From contig CALGLJ010000057.1 of assembly GCA_937930235.1 (NCBI GenBank), forward strand, positions 1 to 38,536: a stretch of 38,536 nt of DNA, given 5' to 3'. The translations under genes were made by a program, and so were the position numbers. Source of the stretch: an uncultured Verrucomicrobiales bacterium. Its GTDB lineage: Bacteria; Verrucomicrobiota; Verrucomicrobiia; Verrucomicrobiales; Akkermansiaceae. The notes under the pieces were generated by a model that was not told where the DNA came from, made no database searches, and saw only the letters and a list, made by a program, of their open reading frames with translations. Position 1 is the first letter of the stretch, and every line of letters starts with the position of its first letter. Positions 1 through 10,705 of this stretch are shown piece after piece.

Positions 1-607
1 CATCGAGGCGACAGGCTCTGAGATAATTGATCATCAAATTTTGTTTCACCATTGTTCGCTTCCGAAAAAGCCCGCACACATTCACCCCTTCTTTCACCGG
101 AGTGAGTCCGACATAGCCCCCTTCCCCAAGGTGCATTTCTAGGGAATCTCCGAGTTCCACTTCTTGAAAATGTGCTTTGAGACCAAACCATGAACTCTTC
201 TTGTCCAATAAACGACCCGCCGCCCACACAAACCCCTCGCGGGGAGTGCGCAGCACGCGTTCTTTCACCCGCAAACTTCCTCCAAGAGCCTTAAAGCGAC
301 GTCTCATTCGCTCATCCATTTCCCAGCGAGACATCCCCAGTGCAGGACGCTCCAGCTCGGCTTCGAGAACTTTTTCTCCCTTCATCCACCAACACGTCTT
401 TTGATGACGGAATGCGTCCTGAAATAGATCGACCAAACCTAACTGAGTCAGAGTCTCATGAGTCACCCCATTGACAAATTCCCCACAAACTCGATGGCGA
501 GGATACGTTCCCGCTTCTCGAATGATCACCGGAACATCGTGCTCTCGCAGCGCAATCCCCAGAGACAATCCTGCAAGTCCACCTCCTGCAATCTCAACCT
601 GCTTCAT
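1..607 (-). CDS. FAD-dependent oxidoreductase, 3' part cut by window edge
   Basis: About 202 N-terminal residues are visible and the reading frame is open to the left edge. The product starts MKQVEIAGGGLAGLSL, a Rossmann dinucleotide-binding motif (GGGLAG), followed near residue 40 by YPRHRVCGEF, a signature of the geranylgeranyl-reductase-like flavoprotein family. I chose ATG at 607 because it forms an ATGA overlap with the stop of the methyltransferase upstream; an in-frame ATG at 616 is possible. Proteins of this type next to a small methyltransferase are common in type III polyketide (alkylresorcinol/alkylpyrone) clusters. The synthase would lie left of this window, so that pathway is inference. 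The cofactor call is secure and the substrate is unknown. Confidence 0.8.
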   Translation of the reverse strand, partial: MKQVEIAGGGLAGLSLGIALREHDVPVIIREAGTYPRHRVCGEFVNGVTHETLTQLGLVDLFQDAFRHQKTCWWMKGEKVLEAELERPALGMSRWEMDERMRRRFKALGGSLRVKERVLRTPREGFVWAAGRLLDKKSSWFGLKAHFQEVELGDSLEMHLGEGGYVGLTPVKEGVNVCGLFRKRTMVKQNLMINYLRACRLD

Positions 608-1206
608 CTCCTCCATGCTACCACTCGGATCCCCCCAAGCAATGAGACCTCTTCCTGCATCACCCAATCATCTCCCATCTGAAGCAATTGTTTTAACTCT
701 CCACGCCGAAACCCGGCGCGAATGCTCACCATCATATCGTGTCGCGTCACCTCATTGATCAACGGCCAGAGCAAGGCTCCTTCTGCTAGCGAAATACGCG
801 AACGCCAAGGCTCGACTGCGACCAATTTCTTACGCGTTTGGATCAACTCCCCCAAGCGACCAAGCGCATCATCATCAAAGTGATGCAGGATTAAGTTCGC
901 CACCACGACCTCTCCCTCCGCCTCTGGGAAGGTCTCAAAGAGATTTCCGGTAATCCACTTTCCTTGAAAACCATCGGGTTGATTCTGAAAATCCAAACCC
1001 GTCACGTGATCAAGCTGGCTTGCCAACTCGCCAGTGCCCGCTCCCAGCTCCAGCACGGAACCTTCTTCCTCTTCGAGTTGTTTGATAATCCAGCGCTCAT
1101 TCCCCATCAAAAAGTTAATCATGCGAAGATCTTTACGACTCCGGAGCGCCCGCGGATCGTCTCCCGGCAGCTCGTCTAAAATCTCTGGTGCAACGATTCG
1201 TTTCAT
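604..1206 (-). CDS. Class I SAM-dependent methyltransferase
   Basis: A 200-residue protein with the SAM-binding motif I VLELGAGTGELASQL near residue 53, an acidic residue after the next strand (VTGLDF), and a VVANLILHHFDD segment typical of motif IV in small-molecule methyltransferases of the UbiE/Methyltransf_11-25 type. A TTG six bases upstream would extend it by two residues, but ATG at 1206 overlaps the preceding DUF456 stop as ATGA and is preferred. Its own stop overlaps the next start in the same way, so all three genes are probably translated in a coupled fashion. With the flavoprotein downstream it probably modifies a lipid or polyketide product. No signal peptide or membrane segment is visible. 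Confidence 0.85.
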   Translation of the reverse strand: MKRIVAPEILDELPGDDPRALRSRKDLRMINFLMGNERWIIKQLEEEEGSVLELGAGTGELASQLDHVTGLDFQNQPDGFQGKWITGNLFETFPEAEGEVVVANLILHHFDDDALGRLGELIQTRKKLVAVEPWRSRISLAEGALLWPLINEVTRHDMMVSIRAGFRRGELKQLLQMGDDWVMQEEVSLLGGIRVVAWRR

Positions 1207-1760
1207 AGCCAAAAAATATCAACCACGATTACCACCACCATCGCTACCCCGGTGAGAATATTCATCATCAATCCAGCTAAGGTTCCTAGAACAGATCCCA
1301 CTCCCGAAACCGTTGCAGGTTTCACCGTCTTGGAAGCCATCAGCCATTCGCACCCAAAAGCCCCGATCAACGGCCCCAAAAGCAATCCAAAAGGCATGAA
1401 AAAGAGGCCAATCAAACCTCCGACAAATGCTCCAAACGCCCCCCATTTCGTCCCCCCAAACCACCGAGACCCCATCGCCCCACTCAAAAATTCAAACCCC
1501 TGCGCCAAAATTAGACCAATTCCCAAAATGACTAATCCCCAAATACTCACCCCTCCTCCATCATCTAAGGAAAAGAATGGGATGAAAGCCGCTCCAAAAA
1601 CCAACAAATGCCCCGGCAGAAAAGGCACCACCATCCCAATCAAACCCAGAAGAATCAGGCTGCTCATCGCCACCCAGACACTCCCATGCAAAGTCCAATC
1701 TAAAATGCTCTCCCACATCTCTTCATCTATCGCTTCTGACACGCAGATCAACCATTGCAA
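1203..1760 (-). CDS. DUF456 family integral membrane protein
   Basis: A 185-residue, very hydrophobic protein with about four or five membrane segments and the glycine-rich DUF456 pattern: VPFLPGHLLVFGAAF near the front, then repeated small-residue segments such as GAFGAFVGGLIGLFFMPFG and LLGPLIGAFGCEWL. The biochemical role of the family is unknown to me. The longest frame starts at TTG 1760, which has a good AAGGAAGG ribosome site about five bases upstream. ATG at 1718 (MWESILDWTL) is an alternative that trims 14 residues. It lies about 40 bp beyond the rpoC terminator and is the first gene of the unit that continues with the methyltransferase and flavoprotein. Confidence 0.75.
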   Translation of the reverse strand: MQWLICVSEAIDEEMWESILDWTLHGSVWVAMSSLILLGLIGMVVPFLPGHLLVFGAAFIPFFSLDDGGGVSIWGLVILGIGLILAQGFEFLSGAMGSRWFGGTKWGAFGAFVGGLIGLFFMPFGLLLGPLIGAFGCEWLMASKTVKPATVSGVGSVLGTLAGLMMNILTGVAMVVVIVVDIFWL

Positions 1761-1798
1761 AATCCCTTCCTTTTTCCATTCGCAGGCATGTCATTGAT

Positions 1799-1841
1799 TT
1801 AAAAAATTAAAGCCTCGAACACCTTGCGGCATTCGAGGCTT
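1799..1841 (-). terminator. Rho-independent terminator of the rpoBC operon
   Basis: On the minus strand a perfect 10-bp stem (AAGCCTCGAA with TTCGAGGCTT, plus-strand positions 1810-1819 and 1832-1841) with a 12-nt loop is followed directly by TTAATTTTTT. It starts about 28 bp after the rpoC stop and lies before DUF456, so it separates the RNA polymerase operon from the downstream unit. Confidence 0.9.
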
Positions 1842-1868
1842 GAAATGAATCATGAGAATGAAGCGACC

Positions 1869-4800
1869 TTAAGCCGATTCTTCCGAGGTCGCAGGCGGTT
1901 CTACCACTTCCCCTTCAGCCGGAGGAGCTTCTCCCTCAGCGGGGGCTTCCCCTTCAGCAGGCTCTTCTTTGATCGGTTCAGGTTCTTCAACCGTCATCTC
2001 GAAGTCAGAATTCTTATGCGTTGGGAAACCAGTTCCCGCCGGGATCAGATGACCCATAATGACATTCTCTTTGAAGCCACGGAGAGTATCAATCTTACCA
2101 AGAGTCGCAGCATCAGTCAGAACACGAGTCGTGTCCTGGAAGGATGCGGCCGAGATGAAGGATTCGGTCTCGATAGACGCTTTGGTAATTCCAAGAAGCA
2201 CTGGCTCGGCCTCGGCCGGCTTACCCCCTTCGGCGAGAATACGCTTATTCTCCGCATTAAAGGTCGTCTTCTCAACTTGGTCTCCCCAAAGGAATTCCGT
2301 ATCACCAGGCTCACTGATTTTCACCTTACGAAGCATCTGGCGAATGATAATCTCGATATGCTTATCGTTGATCTCCACCCCTTGTGAACGGTAAACGGTC
2401 TGAACCTCGTTTGTCAGGTGCTCCTGAAGCGCTTGTGGTCCTTTTGCTTCGAGCAGATCTTCGGGAGCCACTGGGCCTTCCGTAATCTGATCTCCTGCTT
2501 TCACCGAATCTCCTTCGCCCACGATCATGTGCTTACCCATAGGGACCAGATGATCTGCGCTTTCGAGAGACTCAGGATTTGTGACAATCACTTTCCGCTT
2601 TCCGCGAACCGTCCCGCCAAAGGTAATGTCTCCGTTAATCTTCGCGATCACACAAGCATCCTTCGGACGGCGGGCCTCAAAGAGTTCCGCGACTCGTGGC
2701 AGACCACCGGTAATATCACCAGTTTTGGCAACCTTACGTGGAGTTCGGGCAAGCTGGGTTCCCCCTGCGATTTTTGCCCCTTCTTTCACGGAAAGGTGAG
2801 CGCCAACCGGAATGGAGTAGTTTGCCAGAACATCCTTTGTCTTAGGATCTACGATGACGACTTGCGGATGAAGATCTTCTTTGTGCTCAGTCACGGTCAG
2901 CCCCTTCTTCCCAGTTTCCTTATCGGTCTCGGACTGAATGGTAATTCCTGTGATCATATCACGGAATTCAATCTTACCAGCTCTCTCCGTAATAATCGGC
3001 ACGGAGTGCGGATCCCAAGTAAAGATCTGGGCTCCTTTCTTCACATCTTCCCCGTCAGGGATATTGATGACTGAGCCGATGACAACATTGTAGCTCTCAA
3101 GCTCAAGACCGTCTTTATCGCGAACACTGACAGATCCATTCTTATTCAAGACCACAAAGTTCCCATCAACGTCTTTCACCGTACGAAGGTCATTGTAGAT
3201 CACAACCCCTTTATTCTTGGCGTTAATGAATGGCTGCTTGGTCGCACCAAAGGCCACCCCACCGGAGTGGAATGTGCGCATCGTCAACTGCGTTCCAGGC
3301 TCTCCAATGGATTGAGCCGCGATAATTCCGACAGCCTCACCAATCTTACCTACCTGCCCTGTGGCCAGGTTGAGACCGTAACAAGACTGACAGCAACCAC
3401 GCTCGGACTCACAAGTGAGCGCTGAACGGATTTTCAGAGTCACTTGCCCGACATTTTCAATAGCGAGCGAAGTTGCCTCATCAATCAATTGACCTTTCTT
3501 GACGATCACTTCCTGCGAGACCGGATCAGTGATCTTCTCACAAGAAACACGACCATGAATCCGAAGCGCCAAGGAAGCGGCTTCTTCATCACCAGAGTAG
3601 ATTGCTTCTACGGTAATTCCCTTATTTGTTCCACAATCCGGCTCGGTGATAATGACGTCCTGAGACACATCCACGAGCTTACGAGTCATGTAACCGGAGT
3701 CAGCCGTCTTAAGCGCGGTATCAGCGAGACCTTTACGCGCTCCGTGGGTGGAAATAAAGTATTCCAACACGGAGAGACCTTCACGGAAGTTAGAGGTAAT
3801 CGGGCGCTCGATGATCTCACCAGATGGCTTGGCCATGAGACCACGCATTCCAGAGAGCTGCTTAATTTGGTTCTTATTACCACGAGCTCCGGAATCGACC
3901 ATCATAAAGAGTGGGTTCGCCTTCTTAGAGCCTTCGTTATATTCCAGCTTCCGGTAGAGAGCATTTGCGATGTTATCAGAACAGCGCGTCCAGACATCAA
4001 CCACTTTCTGGTAGCGCTCCCCATTGGTAATGACCCCATTGCGGTAGTGCTTAGAAACGGTCTCGATCTCTTCATACGCCTTACGAAGTTCCTCGGGTTT
4101 CTCTTCCGGAATCACCATATCGACGATTCCAATGGAACAACCGGAACGAGTCGCCTCTTTGAAGCCAAGCTCCTTGAGCTTATCCATGGTCTTCACCGTG
4201 GCCTTACCACCGGCAGCCTGGTAGCAACGCCAGATGATATCTCCAATCTGACCTTTCCCAACATTGTTGTTAAAGAAGCCAACTCCATCTGGCCAAATTT
4301 CATTAAAGCGAACCCGACCTGGAGTCGTTTCGATAATTTTGGCATCCTTATCCCCAAAGACGGTATCACGACCGAAGTCCGGGTTACGCACTCGGATATA
4401 CTGGTGATAATCCACCTTGCGGTTCGCAATGGCAAACTCCACCTCCGTCGTATTCTCGAAAAGAGGCAGGTGTTCTTGCTTCTCACGATCTTTCGCAGTG
4501 CGAATCCGAGCCCAAGTGAGATAGTATGTTCCTAAAATAATATCCTGAGAAGGAGTGATGACAGGACGTCCAGAGGCAGGCGAGAAGATGTTATTTGTCG
4601 CCAACATGAGCTGACGGGCTTCCATCTGAGCCTCCACTGAAAGTGGAACGTGAACCGCCATTTGATCTCCATCAAAATCCGCATTGTAAGCACCGCAGGT
4701 GAGCGGGTGCAGACGAATCGCAGATCCCTCAATCAGAACAGGCTCGAATGCCTGAATCGAGAGACGGTGAAGCGTCGGAGCACGATTCAACATCACGGGG

Positions 4801-6068
4801 TGACCTTTAGTTACCTCAGCTAAGATATCCCAAACCTCGGGAGTCTTGCGATCAATCATCTTCTTGGCGCTACGCACGGTGTGGCAGTAACCCAGCTCCT
4901 TAAGACGACGAATGATGAACGGCTCAAACAAGGTCAGAGCCATCTTCTTAGGAAGACCACACTGATTGAGAGTGAGCTCAGGTCCGATCACGATCACAGA
5001 GCGACCGGAGTAATCTACCCGCTTACCAAGAAGGTTCTGACGGAAACGTCCACCCTTACCTTTGAGCATGTCAGAAAGTGACTTGAGCGCACGGTTTCCG
5101 GCACCCGTCACCGCACGACCATGACGGCCGTTGTCAAAGAGAGCATCGACCGCCTCCTGGAGCATACGCTTCTCGTTGCGAATGATGACCTCCGGGGTCT
5201 TCAACTGCATGAGATTACGGAGACGATTGTTCCGGTTGATCACACGACGATAGAGATCGTTCAGATCGGAAGTCGCAAAGCGTCCTCCTTCCAGAGGAAC
5301 GAGGGGACGAAGATCTGGTGGAATGACCGGCAAAACGGTCATAATCATCCACTCAGGGCGTGAATTGGACTGAAGGAAACCACGAGCCAGCTTGAGGCGC
5401 TTGGCAAGTTTCTTACGGTTCTGCTTAGAGCGAGTCGCCTCCATCGCCTCTTCAAGCTCCACAATGAGCTCTTCGAGATTGACCTGAGAGAGGAGATCAC
5501 GGATTGCATCCGCTCCCATTCCGGCGCGGAATGCTTCCTCACCGTAATCTTCTTCTGCATCACGAAGCTCAGTCTCAGTCAGAAGCTGGCCGCGCTCGAG
5601 AGGAGTCTTACCCGGCTCGGTCACAAGATAATCTTCGTAATAAATGATCCGCTCAAGCTCACGAGCAGTCATGTCAAGGACAAGACCAATCCGAGATGGC
5701 ATACACTTGTAAAACCAGATGTGAGAGACGGGAACAGCAAGATCAATGTGTCCCATGCGCTCGCGACGAACGCGGCTCAGAGTCACTTCCACGCCACAGC
5801 GGTCGCAAGTAACGCCCTTGTGCTTGATTCGTTTGTATTTTCCACAGGCACACTCCCAGTCTCGGGTAGGTCCGAAAATACGCTCACAGAAAAGACCGCC
5901 TTTTTCAGGTTTGAAGGTTCGGTAGTTAATGGTTTCCGGGTTCTTCACCTCACCCATCGACCAAGACCGGATGGTCTCAGGATTGGCAACGGTAATAGAG
6001 ACTTGATCAAATGGCTCAGGCTTTTGATCGACCCCGTAAAGCTCGCGGAGATTTGTTTCAACACTCAT
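1869..6068 (-). CDS. rpoC: DNA-directed RNA polymerase subunit beta'
   Basis: Full-length beta' subunit, 1399 residues. The N-terminal zinc-binding cysteines are at 73, 75, 88 and 91. The catalytic Mg-binding motif NADFDGDQM lies near residue 461, the second zinc cluster ([11 protein letters not shown]) near 884, and the trigger-loop motif [11 protein letters not shown] follows. It ends in an acidic, proline-rich tail of about 40 residues with three PAEGEA-type repeats (roughly 1905-1961), not part of the conserved core. The start [10 protein letters not shown] has no visible Shine-Dalgarno sequence. It follows rpoB after 39 bp and is closed by the terminator at 1799-1841. It assembles with RpoB and two alpha subunits into core RNA polymerase. 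Confidence 0.98.
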   Translation of the reverse strand: MSVETNLRELYGVDQKPEPFDQVSITVANPETIRSWSMGEVKNPETINYRTFKPEKGGLFCERIFGPTRDWECACGKYKRIKHKGVTCDRCGVEVTLSRVRRERMGHIDLAVPVSHIWFYKCMPSRIGLVLDMTARELERIIYYEDYLVTEPGKTPLERGQLLTETELRDAEEDYGEEAFRAGMGADAIRDLLSQVNLEELIVELEEAMEATRSKQNRKKLAKRLKLARGFLQSNSRPEWMIMTVLPVIPPDLRPLVPLEGGRFATSDLNDLYRRVINRNNRLRNLMQLKTPEVIIRNEKRMLQEAVDALFDNGRHGRAVTGAGNRALKSLSDMLKGKGGRFRQNLLGKRVDYSGRSVIVIGPELTLNQCGLPKKMALTLFEPFIIRRLKELGYCHTVRSAKKMIDRKTPEVWDILAEVTKGHPVMLNRAPTLHRLSIQAFEPVLIEGSAIRLHPLTCGAYNADFDGDQMAVHVPLSVEAQMEARQLMLATNNIFSPASGRPVITPSQDIILGTYYLTWARIRTAKDREKQEHLPLFENTTEVEFAIANRKVDYHQYIRVRNPDFGRDTVFGDKDAKIIETTPGRVRFNEIWPDGVGFFNNNVGKGQIGDIIWRCYQAAGGKATVKTMDKLKELGFKEATRSGCSIGIVDMVIPEEKPEELRKAYEEIETVSKHYRNGVITNGERYQKVVDVWTRCSDNIANALYRKLEYNEGSKKANPLFMMVDSGARGNKNQIKQLSGMRGLMAKPSGEIIERPITSNFREGLSVLEYFISTHGARKGLADTALKTADSGYMTRKLVDVSQDVIITEPDCGTNKGITVEAIYSGDEEAASLALRIHGRVSCEKITDPVSQEVIVKKGQLIDEATSLAIENVGQVTLKIRSALTCESERGCCQSCYGLNLATGQVGKIGEAVGIIAAQSIGEPGTQLTMRTFHSGGVAFGATKQPFINAKNKGVVIYNDLRTVKDVDGNFVVLNKNGSVSVRDKDGLELESYNVVIGSVINIPDGEDVKKGAQIFTWDPHSVPIITERAGKIEFRDMITGITIQSETDKETGKKGLTVTEHKEDLHPQVVIVDPKTKDVLANYSIPVGAHLSVKEGAKIAGGTQLARTPRKVAKTGDITGGLPRVAELFEARRPKDACVIAKINGDITFGGTVRGKRKVIVTNPESLESADHLVPMGKHMIVGEGDSVKAGDQITEGPVAPEDLLEAKGPQALQEHLTNEVQTVYRSQGVEINDKHIEIIIRQMLRKVKISEPGDTEFLWGDQVEKTTFNAENKRILAEGGKPAEAEPVLLGITKASIETESFISAASFQDTTRVLTDAATLGKIDTLRGFKENVIMGHLIPAGTGFPTHKNSDFEMTVEEPEPIKEEPAEGEAPAEGEAPPAEGEVVEPPATSEESA

Positions 6069-6107
6069 GATAAATAATGGTTTGTGTTAGTTCGCTAGGG
6101 TTGGGGT

Positions 6108-9100
6108 TTAGATAGTCAGATCATCGAGAGAGAAGTCATCACTTCCAGCCTCACCCGGTTTAACACCAGAGCGGCCAGGTTTCACGTCCAGCCCCAGAGA
6201 TTGCATCTCTTTGATCAGGACGTTGAAGCTCTCAGGAGTTCCTGCTTCGAGGTTATTATCGCCTTTGACGATTGCTTCGTAAATTCGAGTTCGGCCTTGC
6301 ACGTCATCCGACTTCACCGTCAGGAGTTCCTGCAAGGTGTATGCGGCACCATAGGCTTCAAGCGCCCACACCTCCATCTCACCGAATCGCTGACCACCGT
6401 ATTGGGCCTTACCGCCGAGAGGCTGCTGGGTCACAAGAGAGTATGGACCAACTGCACGAGCGTGGATCTTATCCGCGACGAGGTGACCGAGCTTTAACAT
6501 GTAGATAATGCCGACCACAACAGGCTGGTGAATCGCTTCCCCAGTGCGGCCATCATAAAGAGTGGATTTACCGGCAACGGATCCGTCTTTACCATCTCCG
6601 ATCCAAGTAAAGCCATCGACTTTCTTCGCTTCAGACATGTAGTTCCAAATTTTTTCTTCTGGAATACCATCAAAAATAGGAGTCGCTACTTTAAAGCCGA
6701 GCGCTTTAGCCGCGACTCCAAGGTGAGTTTCCAAAACCTGTCCAACGTTCATTCGAGAAGGAACACCCAGTGGGTTCAAGCAGATATCAACCGGAGTTCC
6801 ATCAGAGAGGAACGGCATATCTTCTTCGGGCACGATGACCGCGACCACCCCTTTGTTTCCATGACGTCCAGCCATTTTGTCTCCAACGCTCAGCTTACGC
6901 TTCGCCGCGACAAAGACCTTGACCTCTTTGACTACTCCAGGATCGATTTCGTCTCCGCTCTCGATCTGATCAAGACGACGCTCCCGATCTCCATCAAGCT
7001 CGGCAAAGCGAGACTCGAATCCAGAAATAATTTCGAGAATCTTGTTCCGAATCGGAGAAGGATCAATTTCGATATGATCGTAAACGGAAGCGAGCTTCCG
7101 AAGGAGAGTTTTGGTAATCTTACGGTTGGCCGGAATGATGATCTCCCCGGACTGCGCATTCACCACATCGAGTGGAATTTTTTCTCCAAGAAGAATATCA
7201 GAAAGCTTCTCTGTGAGCTGATCCGTGAGTTGGTCTTTCTTCTTCTTGTGCTCGTCGTTGATCTTCTTGAGCTGCTTCTTCAGCTTCGCGGGATCAGCTT
7301 CGATTTCCTTACGACGTGCCATTCCGTGAGTGGAGACCCGAATATCTTGAACGATTCCAGTGCAGCCAGATGGAACTCGCAGGGAGGTGTCTTTCACGTC
7401 GGCTGCTTTCTCACCAAAGATGGCACGGAGCAGGCGCTCTTCCGGAGCGAGTTCGGTTTCGGATTTCGGGGTAATTTTACCAACGAGAATGTCGCCTGGC
7501 TTCACTTCCGCACCAATACGGACGATTCCATCATGGTCGAGATTCTTGAGAGCCTCTTCACCCACATTTGGAATGTCACGAGTAATTTCTTCAGGCCCAA
7601 GCTTGGTGTCACGAGCAGCACACTCAAACTCACTGATGTGAATTGAGGTATAAACATCGTCTTTCACCATGCGCTCGGAGATCACGATGGCATCCTCAAA
7701 GTTATATCCATTCCATGGCATGAACGCCACGAGAACGTTGCGACCCAAGGCCAGTTCACCAAATTCCGTGTTCGGACCATCTGCGATGATATCACCATTC
7801 TTGATCTTCTGCCCCGATTTGACGAGAGGCTTCTGATTGATACAAGAACCGGAGTTCGAACGCATAAACTTACGCAGAGGATAAACATAGATCCCCTTTT
7901 CAGGACTGGATCTGATGGCCTCTGGCTCAGAAAGGAAACGCTCTTCAGAAACAGGGAGTGACCCATCCTTAGTCGTGATGATGTATTCCGAGGTCGCAGT
8001 AGCGACAACTCCATCAGCTTCAGAAACAATCACCGCTCGTGAATCACGGGCAGCTTTTTCTTCCAGCCCAGTTCCAATGTAGGGAGAGTCTGAAACAAGA
8101 AGTGGCACTCCTTGCCGCTGCATGTTTGATCCCATGAGAGCACGGTTCGCATCATCGTGCTCAAGGAATGGGATGAGTCCGGCTGCGACCGAGACGAGTT
8201 GCTTGGGAGAAACATCCATGTAATCCACCCGGTCTGGGTCGACTTCGAGAAATTCTCCTCGCTCCCGAGCGGTAATCCGCTCATTCACGAACACGCCTTT
8301 GCTGTCGATGGCATTGTTTGCCTGTGCGATGAGGAAACCTTCTTCTTGATCTGCAGTAAGGTATTCGATGGTGTTAGACACTTTCCCCTTTTTCACGACT
8401 CGGTATGGAGTCTCGATAAATCCGAACTCATTAATGCGCGCGTAAGTACACATCGAGTTAATCAAACCGATGTTCGGACCCTCGGGAGTCTCAATAGGGC
8501 AAATCCGGCCGTAGTGCGAGGTATGCACATCTCGCACCTCAAAACCAGCTCGATCACGATTCAAACCGCCAGGTCCAAGCGCTGAAAGACGGCGCTTGTG
8601 AGTCAACTCGGCCAGCGGATTCGTCTGATCCATGAACTGGGAGAGTTGGGAACGACCAAAGAAATCGCGCACGACGGCAGAGAGCGCCTTCGGGTTGATC
8701 AATTTCTGCGGAGTCATCCCCTCAATATTGACATTAAAGAGAGTCATGCGCTCCTTCACCAAACGTTCGGTTCGGGCAAGACCGACTCGGCACTGATTCG
8801 CAAGAAGCTCGCCAACGGCACGAACACGGCGGGAACTCAGGTGATCAATATCATCGAGAATACCCTCTCCTTTCTTCAAGGTGAGCATGTATTTCACTGC
8901 TGCGAGGAAATCCTCTCCGACCATGATTCGCTCATTGGAATCGATATCGATTTTCAGCTTTTGGTTGATCTTATAACGTCCAACCCGAGTGAGATCGTAT
9001 TTTTTGGGATCAAAGAAGAGGCGCTTGAGAAGAGCGCGCGCATTTGCCGCTGTCGGAGGATCTCCGGGGCGGAGTTTGCGATAGATGTCCTTGAGAGCAG

Positions 9101-9977
9101 ATTCTTCATCAAATGCAGGATCTTTCTTAAGAGATTTAATGAGAATTTCGTCCTCAGAAGCGTCAATGACCTCGATGCTCTTGGTGCCGAGAGCCACCAA
9201 CTGACGCACAACCCCGATTGAGAGAGGTTCGTAAGCGCGGGCTACGACGATTTCACCATCCTTGATATCCTCAAAGGCCATCAGAGAAGCAAGAGACTCC
9301 TCGTCCATCTTCTCGCTAATCTTCAGTTTCTGAATCTTATAAAACTGCTCCACCAAGGTGCGCTCTTCAGGGTATCCAAGAGCACGGAGGAAAGTCGTCG
9401 CGAGGAACTTCCGGCGACGGCGGCGGCGATCGAGATAGACATACATGAGATCGTTCGTATCGAACTGGACCTCAAGCCATGATCCACGATCAGGAATGAT
9501 GCGGAAGGAATGGAGAATTTTCCCGTTCAAGTGAACGGATTTTTCAAAACAGATTCCCGGAGAACGGTGGAGCTGGGACACAATCACCCGCTCGGCGCCG
9601 TTGATAACAAATGTTCCCCGACGAGTCATCATGGGGAGCTCACCCATATATACTCGCTCTTTCTTGGTGCCGGTGTCGTCCTTCAAGTTGAAGGTGACAT
9701 ACAGAGCGGCAGAAAATGTCTCTCCTGAGCGCAAGGCATCGAGGGCAGACATCTTCGAATCCTCAATATCGTAGGAGACGAATCCAAGTTCAATCGTTTC
9801 GTCATAGCTCTTGATCGGGAAAACTTCCTCAAACACTGCCTGCAAACCGGTTTCGGTACGCTGGGAGGGAGGAACGTCTTTTTGCAGAAAGTCCTCGTAG
9901 GACTTAGACTGCACCTCGATCAGGTTTGGAGGCTCAATCACCTCTTTGATGGTTCCGAAGTATTCTCGCTTCAACAT
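6108..9977 (-). CDS. rpoB: DNA-directed RNA polymerase subunit beta
   Basis: Full-length beta subunit, 1289 residues, starting [10 protein letters not shown], with AGGA seven bases before the ATG, one of the few clear ribosome sites in this operon. The rifampicin pocket (about residues 444-475) reads [18 protein letters not shown] and then LSALGPGG, so the residues equivalent to E. coli Q513, D516, H526, R529 and S531 are unchanged. Other hallmarks are [33 protein letters not shown] and, near the end, [20 protein letters not shown] charged stretch in the middle ([14 protein letters not shown]) belongs to a lineage-variable coiled-coil region. It follows rplL after a structured 196-bp spacer and precedes rpoC. 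Confidence 0.98.
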   Translation of the reverse strand: MLKREYFGTIKEVIEPPNLIEVQSKSYEDFLQKDVPPSQRTETGLQAVFEEVFPIKSYDETIELGFVSYDIEDSKMSALDALRSGETFSAALYVTFNLKDDTGTKKERVYMGELPMMTRRGTFVINGAERVIVSQLHRSPGICFEKSVHLNGKILHSFRIIPDRGSWLEVQFDTNDLMYVYLDRRRRRRKFLATTFLRALGYPEERTLVEQFYKIQKLKISEKMDEESLASLMAFEDIKDGEIVVARAYEPLSIGVVRQLVALGTKSIEVIDASEDEILIKSLKKDPAFDEESALKDIYRKLRPGDPPTAANARALLKRLFFDPKKYDLTRVGRYKINQKLKIDIDSNERIMVGEDFLAAVKYMLTLKKGEGILDDIDHLSSRRVRAVGELLANQCRVGLARTERLVKERMTLFNVNIEGMTPQKLINPKALSAVVRDFFGRSQLSQFMDQTNPLAELTHKRRLSALGPGGLNRDRAGFEVRDVHTSHYGRICPIETPEGPNIGLINSMCTYARINEFGFIETPYRVVKKGKVSNTIEYLTADQEEGFLIAQANNAIDSKGVFVNERITARERGEFLEVDPDRVDYMDVSPKQLVSVAAGLIPFLEHDDANRALMGSNMQRQGVPLLVSDSPYIGTGLEEKAARDSRAVIVSEADGVVATATSEYIITTKDGSLPVSEERFLSEPEAIRSSPEKGIYVYPLRKFMRSNSGSCINQKPLVKSGQKIKNGDIIADGPNTEFGELALGRNVLVAFMPWNGYNFEDAIVISERMVKDDVYTSIHISEFECAARDTKLGPEEITRDIPNVGEEALKNLDHDGIVRIGAEVKPGDILVGKITPKSETELAPEERLLRAIFGEKAADVKDTSLRVPSGCTGIVQDIRVSTHGMARRKEIEADPAKLKKQLKKINDEHKKKKDQLTDQLTEKLSDILLGEKIPLDVVNAQSGEIIIPANRKITKTLLRKLASVYDHIEIDPSPIRNKILEIISGFESRFAELDGDRERRLDQIESGDEIDPGVVKEVKVFVAAKRKLSVGDKMAGRHGNKGVVAVIVPEEDMPFLSDGTPVDICLNPLGVPSRMNVGQVLETHLGVAAKALGFKVATPIFDGIPEEKIWNYMSEAKKVDGFTWIGDGKDGSVAGKSTLYDGRTGEAIHQPVVVGIIYMLKLGHLVADKIHARAVGPYSLVTQQPLGGKAQYGGQRFGEMEVWALEAYGAAYTLQELLTVKSDDVQGRTRIYEAIVKGDNNLEAGTPESFNVLIKEMQSLGLDVKPGRSGVKPGEAGSDDFSLDDLTI

Positions 9978-9998
9978 GATTTAGTCCTGATGGAATTT

Positions 9999-10025
9999 AC
10001 ACCGGACCTAGGGTAGGGCCGGTGT
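9999..10025 (-). promoter_or_regulatory. Hairpin just upstream of rpoB
   Basis: ACACCGG pairs with CCGGTGT (7 bp) and, after one mismatch, CCTA pairs with TAGG around a three-base loop. It ends 22 bp before the rpoB ATG. The five T residues that follow it are on the plus strand, so in the sense of the operon it has no U-tract. An RNA processing or pausing element is more likely than a terminator for this operon. Confidence 0.55.
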
Positions 10026-10042
10026 TTTTGGGTTCTGGGTCT

Positions 10043-10157
10043 GGAATTGCAATTCCGTCTGTGAATGGGCACGAACGGAGAAAAAGAAATTTAAATCATA
10101 AATTTTTTTTTCTCCGACCGGGCCCGACTCTCGCAATGTAAAAATGTGAGAGTCGGG
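10043..10157 (-). promoter_or_regulatory. Tandem hairpins and palindrome in the rplL-rpoB spacer
   Basis: Downstream of rplL the minus-strand transcript can fold a 10-bp stem CCCGACTCTC/GAGAGTCGGG (10123-10132 with 10148-10157), then a second 10-bp stem CGGAGAAAAA/TTTTTCTCCG (10076-10085 with 10107-10116). After that comes a perfect 14-base palindrome GGAATTGCAATTCC (10043-10056). None has a sense-strand U-tract at its 3' side. In E. coli the rplL-rpoB spacer holds an attenuator and an RNase III site, so a similar role in lowering RpoB output relative to L7/L12 is a reasonable inference. Confidence 0.55.
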
Positions 10158-10173
10158 TGATAAAATCGGATGA

Positions 10174-10560
10174 CTACTTGAGCTCGACCTTAGCGCCAGC
10201 TTCTTCAAGTGCCTTTTTCGCTTCCTCAGCAGCCTCTTTAGGAGCGCCTTCGAGGATTGGAGCAGGTGCGCCTTCAACAAGCTTCTTCGCATCGGCAAGT
10301 CCGAGTCCAGAAGCGATTCCGCGCACTGCTTTAATGACAGCAATCTTGTTGCCACCAGCTTCTGCGAGGATCACATCGAATTCAGATTTTTCTTCAGCAG
10401 GAGCAGCGTCTCCGCCACCACCGCCACCACCAGCGGCGGCGACTGCTACTGGAGCGGCAGCGCTAACGCCCCACTCTTCTTCAAGATGTTTTACTAATTC
10501 GGCGGCTTCCAAAACGGAAAGCTTACCAAGTTCTTCTGCAATTTTTGTAATGTCTGACAT
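10174..10560 (-). CDS. rplL: 50S ribosomal protein L7/L12
   Basis: A protein of 128 residues. The N-terminal dimerisation domain ([20 protein letters not shown]) is joined to the C-terminal factor-binding domain, which begins at [20 protein letters not shown] and carries the conserved [18 protein letters not shown]. The hinge is unusual to the eye: an Ala/Val stretch followed by seven consecutive glycines encoded by GGT/GGC/GGA-type codons. L7/L12 dimers bind L10 and recruit translational GTPases such as EF-Tu, also encoded in this operon. The start is preceded by AAAACTAAGACA with no Shine-Dalgarno sequence. It follows rplJ after 145 bp. Confidence 0.97.
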   Translation of the reverse strand: MSDITKIAEELGKLSVLEAAELVKHLEEEWGVSAAAPVAVAAAGGGGGGGDAAPAEEKSEFDVILAEAGGNKIAVIKAVRGIASGLGLADAKKLVEGAPAPILEGAPKEAAEEAKKALEEAGAKVELK

Positions 10561-10705
10561 TGTCTTAGTTTTTCGGTATCGTCGCGCCCAAAGCTTTCGG
10601 ACATTTCAATTTCAATGCTATGAAATCGACGAGGAACCAGTTGTTTGTTCCAGGAATTCCGAACCTCCTAGGAAGGAAGCAAGGAAAACCATCTGTTCAA
10701 ATTGT

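Noticed and set aside
3444-4535. A 363-codon plus-strand frame opposite rpoC
   Set aside because: Antisense to the conserved rpoC coding region with no recognisable domain.
6528-7646. A 372-codon plus-strand frame opposite rpoB
   Set aside because: Antisense to conserved rpoB; composition and lack of motifs fit a shadow frame.
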